NCBI RefSeq assembly: GCF_009674565.1
Contig: NZ_WKJL01000005.1
Location: 62,001 to 126,000 of the forward strand
DNA length: 64,000 nucleotides
Origin: Duganella aquatilis
GTDB lineage: Bacteria; Pseudomonadota; Gammaproteobacteria; Burkholderiales; Burkholderiaceae_D
Direction of reading: 5' to 3'
How positions within the stretch are numbered: position 1 is the stretch's first letter; each line of letters starts with the position of its first letter. This document shows, in pieces, positions 8,780 to 17,298 of the stretch. Made by a program: the position numbers and the translations under genes. The notes under the pieces are model-generated. The model was not told the DNA's origin. It ran no database searches and was given only the letters and a program-made list of their open reading frames with translations.

Positions 8780-9394
8780 ATGAACGCGCCGACCGTCCCC
8801 TGCGAAGCGATCCACGGCCATCCTGATTTCCGCCGGCTGGACAGCATCGCAGGCATCGCGGTCGACCTGCGCTACGCCACGGCCGACAATTTCGTCGGCC
8901 GCGATCTGTACTCTCCGCTGGATTGCCACTGGCTGCACAAGCATGCTGCCGCCGCGCTGGAACAATCGGTCGCCTGGCTGGCCGCGCACAAGCCGGAATA
9001 CACGCTGCTGGTGCTGGACGCCCTGCGTCCGCAACGCGTGCAGGAGCAGCTGTGGACCACACTGCAAGGCACCGATCTGCTGGCCTACATCGCCGAGCCG
9101 GCGCGCGGCTCGATCCACTCCTTCGGCATGGCGCTCGATCTCACGCTGCTGGATGCGCAAGGCCGTGAACTCGACATGGGCACCGGCTTCGACGACATGA
9201 GCGAACGCTCGCATCCCGCGCTGGAAGCCGACATGCTGGCCGCCGGCGAACTGAGCGCGCAGCACCTGGACAACCGCCGCTGGCTGCGCGACGCCATGCT
9301 GCACAACGGCTGGCATGGCATCAACACCGAATGGTGGCACTTCGATTGCGGCGACCGTCTGCACGTGCGCCGCCACTACATGCGCGTGCTTTAG
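8780..9394 (+). CDS. ddpX: D-alanyl-D-alanine dipeptidase (VanX/DdpX family, M15D)
   Basis: A 204-residue zinc dipeptidase that splits D-Ala-D-Ala. The M15D signatures are intact: SIHSFGMALDLTLLD (the SxHxxGxAxD zinc box, residues ~110-125) and EWWHFD (~185) carrying the catalytic Glu and third zinc ligand. No signal peptide is seen, so it is probably cytoplasmic like DdpX and recycles D-Ala from the imported peptides. It follows the amidase gene by 16 bases. Its stop overlaps the convergent beta-lactamase stop by four bases. A role in glycopeptide resistance is unlikely without vanH/vanA-type partners. Confidence 0.92.
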   Translation: MNAPTVPCEAIHGHPDFRRLDSIAGIAVDLRYATADNFVGRDLYSPLDCHWLHKHAAAALEQSVAWLAAHKPEYTLLVLDALRPQRVQEQLWTTLQGTDLLAYIAEPARGSIHSFGMALDLTLLDAQGRELDMGTGFDDMSERSHPALEADMLAAGELSAQHLDNRRWLRDAMLHNGWHGINTEWWHFDCGDRLHVRRHYMRVL

Positions 9395-10536
9395 TTCTTC
9401 TCCAGCTGCGCCATGATCTCCTGCGCCGCCTTGACGCGCGCCGGGATCGGATAGTTTTTGTTCGCCAGGATGACGATGCCGATTTTCTTCTCCGGCACAA
9501 ACGCCACGTAAGCGCCAAAGCCGCCGGTGGCGCCGGTCTTGTTGTACCAGGTGTTGTCCGAGGCCGGCTTAGGTGGCGTCAGCAGTTTCACCGGATTGGC
9601 TTCGCGGCTCATCTTGTTGGAATTGCCGGCCTGTAGCATTTCCGGCGACACCGGATATGGATACTGCTCCCAGCCCAGTCCCTGCACCATGCCGCCGATC
9701 TGATAGTAGCCCACATGCGTGCCTTCGATGGCACGGCGCAGCGTCGCATCCAGATGTCCAGGATCGATATTCGCCTGCACGTAGCGGATCATGTCCGACA
9801 CGCTGGAACGTACGCCGTAGGTCTGCGCCGAGAACAGCTCGGGGCCCATGCGCACCGCCTTGTTCTCCTGGTTGTAGCCCCAGGCGTAGTTGCCGACCGC
9901 GTTTTGCGGCATGCGGATGTAGGTGCCGTTCATGCCCAGCTTGGGCAGGATATCCTTTTCCAGCACATCTTCCGGATTGCTCTTCAGCGCCAGGCCGGCC
10001 AGGTAGCCGAACATGCCCAGGCTTGGATTGGAATACTCGCGGATCTTGCCCGGCGCCGCCTTCGGCTTGAACTTGCCGTAGTAGGCCAGCATGCCGGCTT
10101 CGTCGTCGGTCACGCTGTCCGGGAATTGCAGCGGCAGGCCGCCGGCGGTGTAGGTGCCGAAGTTGAGCACCGTGGCCTTGTCGAGCGCCGTGCCTTTCAG
10201 CTTCGGCACGTAGCGGCTTGGATGATCGTCCAGCGACAGCTTGCCCTGCACCAGCGCATACGAAGCCACGGTGGCGGTAAAGGTCTTGCTGACCGAGCCC
10301 AGTTCGAACAGCGTCGTCTCGCTCACCGGCGTGCCGGTTTCCTTCGAAGCGAGGCCATAGCTGAAGAACGCAGGCTTGCCGTTGACCGTGACGGCGACGG
10401 CGATGCCCGGCACGTCGTACTCCTTCATGATCGGCTTGATGGCCTGATCGACTACCGTTTGCAGGTCGGCGGCGCCGGCGACGGATGTGCAGCAGCATGC
10501 TGCGATGGCATAGGCCATGCGGCTCAGTGTAGACAA
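9391..10536 (-). CDS. ampC: Class C beta-lactamase (AmpC type)
   Basis: A 381-residue periplasmic serine beta-lactamase that hydrolyses cephalosporins and penicillins. It has a signal peptide (MSTLSRMAYAIAACCCTSVAGAA) and all class C motifs: SVSK (catalytic Ser-x-x-Lys, residues ~80-83), YSN in REYSNPS (~165) and KTG in YNKTGATGGFGAYVAF (~335). It lies 24 bases after the BlaR1-like gene on the same strand and is probably co-transcribed with it, which differs from the usual AmpR-ampC arrangement. It converges on ddpX with overlapping stops. Other serine-hydrolase fold members are less likely given the complete motif set. Confidence 0.94.
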   Translation of the reverse strand: MSTLSRMAYAIAACCCTSVAGAADLQTVVDQAIKPIMKEYDVPGIAVAVTVNGKPAFFSYGLASKETGTPVSETTLFELGSVSKTFTATVASYALVQGKLSLDDHPSRYVPKLKGTALDKATVLNFGTYTAGGLPLQFPDSVTDDEAGMLAYYGKFKPKAAPGKIREYSNPSLGMFGYLAGLALKSNPEDVLEKDILPKLGMNGTYIRMPQNAVGNYAWGYNQENKAVRMGPELFSAQTYGVRSSVSDMIRYVQANIDPGHLDATLRRAIEGTHVGYYQIGGMVQGLGWEQYPYPVSPEMLQAGNSNKMSREANPVKLLTPPKPASDNTWYNKTGATGGFGAYVAFVPEKKIGIVILANKNYPIPARVKAAQEIMAQLEKN

Positions 10537-10560
10537 GATGTCTCCTTGGGTGGGTGGTGG

Positions 10561-12324
10561 TTAAAGCGTGTCGAGTTGCGTGGCGACGTCGCGCAGGAAG
10601 GCTTGCCTGGTGCGCAGGCCGGCGTAGGCTTCCTGTCGGTGGTCCAGCACCATGCGGGCGAACACGATGGTGCGCGTGCCCTTGGTGGCCCAGCCGACGT
10701 ACCAGCCGTACTGGCGGGTGTTGTCGTCGCGGCCGTCGGCCAGCACCGGAGAGGCGGTGCCGGTTTTGCCGGAAATGGTCCAGCCGTTGTCCAGCGCTTG
10801 CGGATTCAGGATGCGGGCCGTCATCTCGTAGGCGTGGGCCGATACCGGCAACTGGCGGTTGACGATCTTGCACAGGAAGTCGACCTGCTCGTCCGGCGAA
10901 ATCGCCAGCGAGGAGGCGATCCACGACTGCATCAGGCCATTGTGCTTGCCGGCGTCGCCGGAGACGTCGCGGTTGCCGTAGCCGAAGCTGTCGATGTAAC
11001 GCTGGAAGCGCGCTTCACCCAGTTTGGTGGTGACCTGCTGCGCGTACCAGACGTTGGAGTATTTGATCCAGCTGGTGGGATCGGTGTCGACGCGCCACTC
11101 GCTGTTCCAGCTGGTGTAGGACGGCTTGTAGGGCAGCAGCGGCGTGTGTTCGTCGATCAGGTGGCCGCTGTCATAGCCCATCAGGCTGACGACGATGTTG
11201 AAGGTGGATGCCGGCGTGGCGCGCGCATCGCACTGGCCGTCGTGGCGCAGGCGCTGGCCGGTGGCGGCGTCCATCAGGGTGGTGCAGGACAGCAGCGTGG
11301 GGCTTTGCGACGCCAGCGACGGTTGCAGCGCCAAGCTGGTCGCCAGCACGGCGGCCAGGCCGGCCAGCGTGGCGATGCGCACCCATGGTCCCTGCGGCGC
11401 CTTGTCCGGATTGCGGATCAGCGCGATGCGGTCGGCCAGCGTGGCCGGTGTGACGTTGCCGAAGGCGAGCGCGGTGGATATCGGCGCCTGCTGCAGCTTC
11501 AGTTGCGCCACCAGCGCCGCGGCGTAGGCCTTGCGCTGCGCTTGCGGACGGCCTTGCAGCACTTCGCGGTCGCAGCCCAGTTCCTGCGCCCACGAGAGCT
11601 GGGTGCGCAGCAGCCGCATGAAGGGATTAAACCAGAGCAGCGTTTGCAGCACGATGCCGGCGCTGGCCCATTGCAGGTCGTTGCGGCGCCAGTGCGTCAG
11701 TTCGTGTTCGAGGATCATCTGGCGCTGGTCGGCATCGAAAGCGCGCAGGTGCAGCGGCAGCAGCAGGCGTGGGCGGAACAGGCCAAACAACATGGGAGAA
11801 ATCGGCGCGTCGACTTCGATGGTGTCGACCGGGGCGACGCCGCTCTTGTTGCCGGCGACGGCCAGCGCATGCAGTGCGCGGCGCGTGTGCAGCAGCTGGA
11901 GCAGCGTGTAGGCCAGTCCCAACGCGTACAGCAGCAGCCAGCCTTGCGCGGCCCAGGCAAGATAGGTTTGCGGCGTGGTGGCGACCGCAGGCGCTGGCGT
12001 GACGGCGGCCGGCGTTGCGACGTCGTTGCCAGTGCGCGGAGCGGCGGCTGGCGTGGAGAAGCTTTCGATGTCGATCGGCGGCAGCATGCGCAGGCGTTCG
12101 CTCTGCGGCAGCAGGATCAGCAGGAAGGCCAGCACCACCGTGCATTGTCCCAGCAGCCACACCGAACGCTGCGCGGCGACGCCAGGCAGCCAGTGCCGGC
12201 ACAGCGCTGTCACCGTCCACACGCCCAGGCCGGCGGCCACGCAGCCGCCGCTGGCCAGCGCAAAGCGCAGGGCTAGCGGCTCAAAACCGGCAAGGGTGGC
12301 GAAGATAGACAAGGCAAGCTCCAT
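10561..12324 (-). CDS. BlaR1-like sensor: M56 metalloprotease fused to class D penicillin-binding domain
   Basis: A 587-residue membrane protein. The N-terminal half has several membrane segments and an M56 zinc-protease domain with HELTH in ILEHELTHWRRNDLQW. The C-terminal half (~340-587) is an extracytoplasmic class D (OXA-like) domain with SNVWY (SxV), YGN, SLAISPDEQVDFL and SGKTGTA (KTG). In BlaR1/MecR1, beta-lactam acylation activates the protease, which then triggers loss of the BlaI repressor. Here the class D STFK motif reads STFN (codon AAC near 11197), so the carboxylated lysine is missing. No blaI is adjacent, although BlaI-like dyads precede the gene. It is followed by ampC. Confidence 0.85.
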   Translation of the reverse strand: MELALSIFATLAGFEPLALRFALASGGCVAAGLGVWTVTALCRHWLPGVAAQRSVWLLGQCTVVLAFLLILLPQSERLRMLPPIDIESFSTPAAAPRTGNDVATPAAVTPAPAVATTPQTYLAWAAQGWLLLYALGLAYTLLQLLHTRRALHALAVAGNKSGVAPVDTIEVDAPISPMLFGLFRPRLLLPLHLRAFDADQRQMILEHELTHWRRNDLQWASAGIVLQTLLWFNPFMRLLRTQLSWAQELGCDREVLQGRPQAQRKAYAAALVAQLKLQQAPISTALAFGNVTPATLADRIALIRNPDKAPQGPWVRIATLAGLAAVLATSLALQPSLASQSPTLLSCTTLMDAATGQRLRHDGQCDARATPASTFNIVVSLMGYDSGHLIDEHTPLLPYKPSYTSWNSEWRVDTDPTSWIKYSNVWYAQQVTTKLGEARFQRYIDSFGYGNRDVSGDAGKHNGLMQSWIASSLAISPDEQVDFLCKIVNRQLPVSAHAYEMTARILNPQALDNGWTISGKTGTASPVLADGRDDNTRQYGWYVGWATKGTRTIVFARMVLDHRQEAYAGLRTRQAFLRDVATQLDTL

Positions 12325-12325
12325 G

Positions 12326-12361
12326 TGCGACTGTTGCCACCATTATGCGACAACTGTCGCA
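12326..12361. promoter_or_regulatory. BlaI/MecI-like operator upstream of blaR1-like gene
   Basis: The dyad TGCGACAACTGTCGCA (12346-12361) has 7-base perfect arms and the ACAACTGT core known from staphylococcal BlaI/MecI operators (TACAACTGTA). A second, degenerate copy, TGCGACTGTTGCC (12326-12338), lies between it and the start codon at 12324. This is the position expected for repression of blaR1-ampC. The repressor gene is not in the window. Confidence 0.6.
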
Positions 12362-12390
12362 AACAGGTCAAGCGCTGATTTTCAGCCGTT

Positions 12391-13345
<955 letters not shown>

Positions 13346-13368
<23 letters not shown>

Positions 13369-13750
13369 GATCGACGTAGTAATCGTAAAGTTCAATGAGT
13401 TTGGACTGGCAATCCTGGGCCAGCACCAGACGGGAATCGCTAAAGCGTAGCATTGTTTCGCGAGGTTTGATCAGCTCGGTCCAAATGCCTGAGCGGTTGG
13501 GAGTGCCGGGCTGGCTCATCAAGTTTGAAAGTCGTTCCAATTCATCGCGTAAGCTGCTCATTGTGCTTTTCACGACTTTGGCGTCCAAAGTACGGAAAAA
13601 ATCAGTCACACGAGTGAAATCGCTGCTCAAAAGCTTGAAGCCAAAATAGCGCGCGTCCGGAGAAAAAATGACTACGCCGACGTTGGCGAATTCTCCGGTT
13701 TCGATAAACGGTGTGAATCGAACGATGGCGTAGTGACAAGCGGCAGTCAT
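13346..13750 (-). CDS. DUF3037 protein, partner of HipA-like kinase
   Basis: A 134-residue cytoplasmic protein of the DUF3037 family: N-terminal [24 protein letters not shown], the family's conserved opening, then a helical charged C-terminus. Its function is unknown. The ATG at 13750 overlaps the stop of the HipA-like gene (ATGA), which indicates translational coupling; an alternative start at 13765 would overlap more. Base composition is visibly more AT-rich than the flanking genes, suggesting acquisition by transfer together with its partner. The 3' end overlaps the aldo/keto reductase start. Confidence 0.82.
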
Positions 13751-14487
13751 GATGGAATTTGCCAAAAGACATCAGTTGAAACCCGATCCAGCAACGTTTT
13801 GACGGCTTTAAAGGGGAAGTGCGCCGGTATGGTTTGTTCCGCATCGATGAAGTCCCATTCCTCGGGAAGCGTATCACAAATGCCCGGCCAGTATTTCAGT
13901 GCTGCCGTCAGGCGTAAATGGTAGGCATCACGCAGCTGAAGATCTGCAAATAGAGCTTCAGCCTCGCTGGAAAAAACATGCATGCGGAAGAATTCTGCCG
14001 GGTCAAAGTCTGGATCGAATGCCAGATTGTGGTCGATTATTACCAGTTTGCCGACCTCAGTAGGCTTCCATAAAAGATTGGGATTGCCTCCGACCTCGGT
14101 CATATTGCGGTCGGCATTGTTTATCCACCAGTCAAACAGCAGTACGTCACGGCGCAGACTAAGCGGGATATATGAGAGATGCGTGCGGTTAAGTTCAGTA
14201 GTGCCAATTCGGGAAGAAGCAAAGGCATGGCCTCTTCCCAAGTCTTGATAAGCGCCTGATAAATCTGCTTCTATCAGCTCGTCGGGCACGGTCGCGATGG
14301 CATAAGGTGCAATGGGGAGCCCGAGCTGGCTCCCCAGCTCGGCACATAGCCATTCTGCAATCAGGCCGCGGCGAGTAGCGGCCTTGCCTTTGACGAAATA
14401 AATTTCACCGTCATCACATCGGCAGATGTAAGGCTCGGTGCGGCCTTCCTGAGAGCGTCCCAATATCTCGATAACGGTGAGCGGCAT
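13747..14487 (-). CDS. HipA-like kinase (HipA_2 type)
   Basis: A 246-residue protein with the core of a HipA/PI3K-like kinase but shorter than HipA (~440): IYFVKGKA (candidate ATP-binding Lys, residues ~29-36), NNADRNMTEVGGNPNLLW (catalytic loop with Asp and Asn, ~125-142) and VIIDHNLAFD (metal-binding Asp, ~150-158). HipA kinases are Ser/Thr kinases in toxin-antitoxin modules; this small branch is normally paired with DUF3037 and is uncharacterised. GGAGG four bases before 14487 selects that ATG; one codon upstream is possible. It starts 21 bases after dacB, and its composition is AT-rich relative to dacB. Confidence 0.82.
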   Translation of the reverse strand: MPLTVIEILGRSQEGRTEPYICRCDDGEIYFVKGKAATRRGLIAEWLCAELGSQLGLPIAPYAIATVPDELIEADLSGAYQDLGRGHAFASSRIGTTELNRTHLSYIPLSLRRDVLLFDWWINNADRNMTEVGGNPNLLWKPTEVGKLVIIDHNLAFDPDFDPAEFFRMHVFSSEAEALFADLQLRDAYHLRLTAALKYWPGICDTLPEEWDFIDAEQTIPAHFPFKAVKTLLDRVSTDVFWQIPS

Positions 14488-14508
14488 CATGCCTCCACGT
14501 AAAGAGCC

Positions 14509-15987
14509 TCAGCGGTTGCCGGAACGCGCGACCCAGTCGATCAGTTCATCCAGGACGGCGCGGCCGGCGCCGTTGGCGACGTGTTCGTCGTTGAGGATGG
14601 CGACCACGATGCAGGGCTGATTGTTGGCGTCGGGCACGTAGCCGGCGATGGCGATAACGCCTGTCAGGCTACCAGTTTTTATCCGCGCGCGCTGGGCGGC
14701 CGGGCTTTCCTTCAGGCGGCGGCGCATGGTGCCGTCGGTGGCGGCGATCGGCAGGCTGGAGAGGAATTCCGGCATCCACAGGCTTTTCTGGCCGGCTTGC
14801 AGCACGCCGGCCAGTTGCGCCGCCGTGGCGCGTTCGGTGCGCGACAGGCCGGAGCCGTTGTCGAGGATCAGGCCGTTGCCGTCGATGTTGTGCTGTTGTA
14901 GCCAGGCGCGGATGGCGGTTTCGGCGCGCATCGCGGTGCTGGCCTGGTTGGCGTCCGGCGCCAGCGGACGGCTGCCCAGCATCGGGTCGGCTTCCAGGCT
15001 GCCGAGGCTGAGGAAGACAGTGCGCGCCAACGTGTTGTCGGATTGCTTGTTGGTGTCGCGCAGGACTTCGGGCAACGAGCGGGAGACGTGGTCGGCCAGC
15101 AGGCGGGATGCAGTGGGCGTCGGCTCGGTGGCTTCGCGTACTTCGCCGCTGACGGCGCCGCCCAGCTTGTTCCACTCGGCCAGCAGCAGGCGCGCCAGGT
15201 AGTCCTGGCTGTCCAGCACGTTGATGCTGGTCGACTTGACGCAGTCTTTCGGGAAGGTGCCGTGCAGGACCACTTCGATGCGGTCGCCCTTGCGCGCGTA
15301 GTCCGGCGAGCGCCAGCCGTTTTCCCAGGTGGCGCAGGCGGCGTCGGTCAATTTCAGTTCCGAGCGGATGGTGACCTTGTCCAGCTCCGGCTGCATCACC
15401 AGCGCCACCTTGCTGGCGGTGGAGCGCATTTCCACTTTCAGCAGGTTGGTGTTGGCCAGCGCGGCATTCGGGATGACGTTGTAGTAGGCCCATGGATATT
15501 CATCGAACGGCGGCTGGCCCGCATCCGGCCGCGACGGCGTGAACAGCAGCCGGTCGATGACGATGTCGCCCTTGATCTTGCGGATGCCCTGGTTGCGCAG
15601 CGCTTGCAGCATGTGCGCCAGCGCATCTTCGTTGAGGTCGGCATCGGCGCCGCCGCGTACGATCAGGTCGCCTTGCAGCACGCCGTTGACCACGTCCCCG
15701 CTGCTGCGCAATTCGGTGCGGCCGCGGAAGGTGGGGCCCAGCTGTTCCAGCGCCGTCAGCGTGGTGAACAGCTTCATGGTCGATGCCGGCTGCATGCTTT
15801 GCTGTGGATTGTGCGACACCAGCACGGTATCGCCACGCAGCACCAGCACGCCGGCCGCCGACAGCGGAATATTTGACGACTGCATCAGCCGCGCCACCGG
15901 CTCCGGCAGATCGGCCGCCTGCGCGGCGCCGGCCACGATCAGCGCGGCGGCCACAACACGGCGCAAGACTTTAATGGAAGAAGACAT
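14509..15987 (-). CDS. dacB: D-alanyl-D-alanine carboxypeptidase/endopeptidase PBP4
   Basis: A 492-residue periplasmic serine peptidase (S13, class C low-mass PBP) that trims or cuts peptidoglycan cross-bridges. A signal peptide (SSSIKVLRRVVAAALIVAGA) precedes the domain with all three motifs: STMK (PASTMKLFTT, residues ~70), SDN (KQSDNTLA, ~305) and KTG (KTGSLTG, ~435). The ATG at 15987 lies inside the 3' end of the SpmAB-like gene (17-base overlap); a TTG at 16008 is less likely. Loss of PBP4 induces AmpC in some Gram-negatives, which is notable given the beta-lactamase genes 4 kb away, but no direct link is shown here. Confidence 0.93.
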   Translation of the reverse strand: MSSSIKVLRRVVAAALIVAGAAQAADLPEPVARLMQSSNIPLSAAGVLVLRGDTVLVSHNPQQSMQPASTMKLFTTLTALEQLGPTFRGRTELRSSGDVVNGVLQGDLIVRGGADADLNEDALAHMLQALRNQGIRKIKGDIVIDRLLFTPSRPDAGQPPFDEYPWAYYNVIPNAALANTNLLKVEMRSTASKVALVMQPELDKVTIRSELKLTDAACATWENGWRSPDYARKGDRIEVVLHGTFPKDCVKSTSINVLDSQDYLARLLLAEWNKLGGAVSGEVREATEPTPTASRLLADHVSRSLPEVLRDTNKQSDNTLARTVFLSLGSLEADPMLGSRPLAPDANQASTAMRAETAIRAWLQQHNIDGNGLILDNGSGLSRTERATAAQLAGVLQAGQKSLWMPEFLSSLPIAATDGTMRRRLKESPAAQRARIKTGSLTGVIAIAGYVPDANNQPCIVVAILNDEHVANGAGRAVLDELIDWVARSGNR

Positions 15988-17209
15988 AGGAAATCGCAAT
16001 CGCGGCAAGCACGCCGGCGAAATCGGCGATCAGGCCGCAGGAGATCGCGTAGCGCGTCTTGCGGATGCCGACCGAGCCGAAATACAGCGCGACGATGTAG
16101 AAAGTGGTATCGGCCGAACCCTGGAACACGCAGGCCAGGCGGCCGACAAAGGAATCGACACCATGGGTTTGCATGGTGTCGATCATCATGGCCTTGGCCG
16201 CGCTGCCGCTCAGCGGTTTCATCAGCGCGGTTGGCAGGGCCGCAACGAAATCGGTGTCGATGCCGAGATGGCTGAACAGCCAGCCGAAGCCCTGCACCAC
16301 AAAGCCCAGCAGGCCGGCGTTGCGGATCACGCTGATCGCCACCAGCATGCCCACGAGGTAAGGAATCACGGTCAGCGAGGTCTGGATGCCGCCCTTGGCG
16401 CCTTCGATAAACGCCTCGTAGACATTCACCTTCTTGCGCAGCGCGCCGATGATGAAGCCGCCGATCACCGCCATCAGCACGAAGTTGCTGAACACCTTGG
16501 AGAACGTTTCGATCTCCGGCTTGGTCAGATAGTTGGTGAAGTACCAGACCAGCGCCACGATGAAGGCGGTGATGCCCCCCAGCCAGCCCACCACCACGCG
16601 GTTGAACAGGTTGATGCGCTGGCGGATGGAGACGGCGATGATGCCGGTCATGGTCGCCACGTAGGTCGCCACCATGCAGGGAATGAAGATGTCGGACGGA
16701 TCGGCGGCGCCGAGGATCGAGCGCTGCGCCATGATCGCCAGCGGAATCAGGGTCAGGCCGGAGGTGTGCAGCACCAGGAACATGATCTGCGCATCGGTCG
16801 GCTCGTCCTTGTTGGGATTGAGCGTTTGCAGGCTTTCCATGGCCTTCAGGCCGAACGGCGTGGCGGCGTTGTCCAGGCCCAGCAGGTTGGCCGAGAAATT
16901 CATCACCATGTGGCCGGTGGCCGGGTGGTTGGACGGCACGCCGGGGAAGATGCGCGAGAAGAACGGCGCGATCAGTTTGGCCAGCAGGTCGATGGCGCCG
17001 GCTTTCTCGCCGATGTTCATGATGCCCAGCCACAGCGTCATCACGCCGGCCAGCGGCAGGGCGATGTCCATCACGCCGGTGCGGGCGGAATCGAAGGTGC
17101 CGTCGATGATGCGCTTGAAGATTTCCGTATCGCCCAGGAAAAGGAACTGCGCCAGTGCGGCCAGAAATCCCACCAGGAAGAAGCCAGACCAGATGTAATT
17201 GAGCGACAT
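15971..17209 (-). CDS. SpmA-SpmB fused nucleoside-recognition (Gate) membrane protein
   Basis: A 412-residue inner-membrane protein with about ten hydrophobic segments in two Gate/nucleoside-recognition halves. The first carries NHPATGHMVMNFSANLLGLDNAATPFGLKAM, as in SpmA; the second carries GSADTTFYIVALYFGSVGIRKTRYA, as in SpmB. In Bacillus the separate proteins act in spore-core dehydration; in proteobacteria the fused form is common and its substrate is unknown. It is divergent from the peptide-binding protein gene across an 89-base gap and overlaps dacB downstream, suggesting a shared transcript. Confidence 0.88.
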   Translation of the reverse strand: MSLNYIWSGFFLVGFLAALAQFLFLGDTEIFKRIIDGTFDSARTGVMDIALPLAGVMTLWLGIMNIGEKAGAIDLLAKLIAPFFSRIFPGVPSNHPATGHMVMNFSANLLGLDNAATPFGLKAMESLQTLNPNKDEPTDAQIMFLVLHTSGLTLIPLAIMAQRSILGAADPSDIFIPCMVATYVATMTGIIAVSIRQRINLFNRVVVGWLGGITAFIVALVWYFTNYLTKPEIETFSKVFSNFVLMAVIGGFIIGALRKKVNVYEAFIEGAKGGIQTSLTVIPYLVGMLVAISVIRNAGLLGFVVQGFGWLFSHLGIDTDFVAALPTALMKPLSGSAAKAMMIDTMQTHGVDSFVGRLACVFQGSADTTFYIVALYFGSVGIRKTRYAISCGLIADFAGVLAAIAISYVFFH

Positions 17210-17298
17210 TTTTCTTGTGTGCAGTGGGCGATTTGCAAAGTATAGCGGGTAAGCAAGCTCAAAAAGTTATAAGCTGCCGCTTTACAGTGCGAGGTGCC

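Noticed and set aside
9715..12276. 853-codon plus-strand frame across ampC and the BlaR1-like gene
   Set aside because: It spans two clear minus-strand genes and their gap, with a composition typical of antisense frames.
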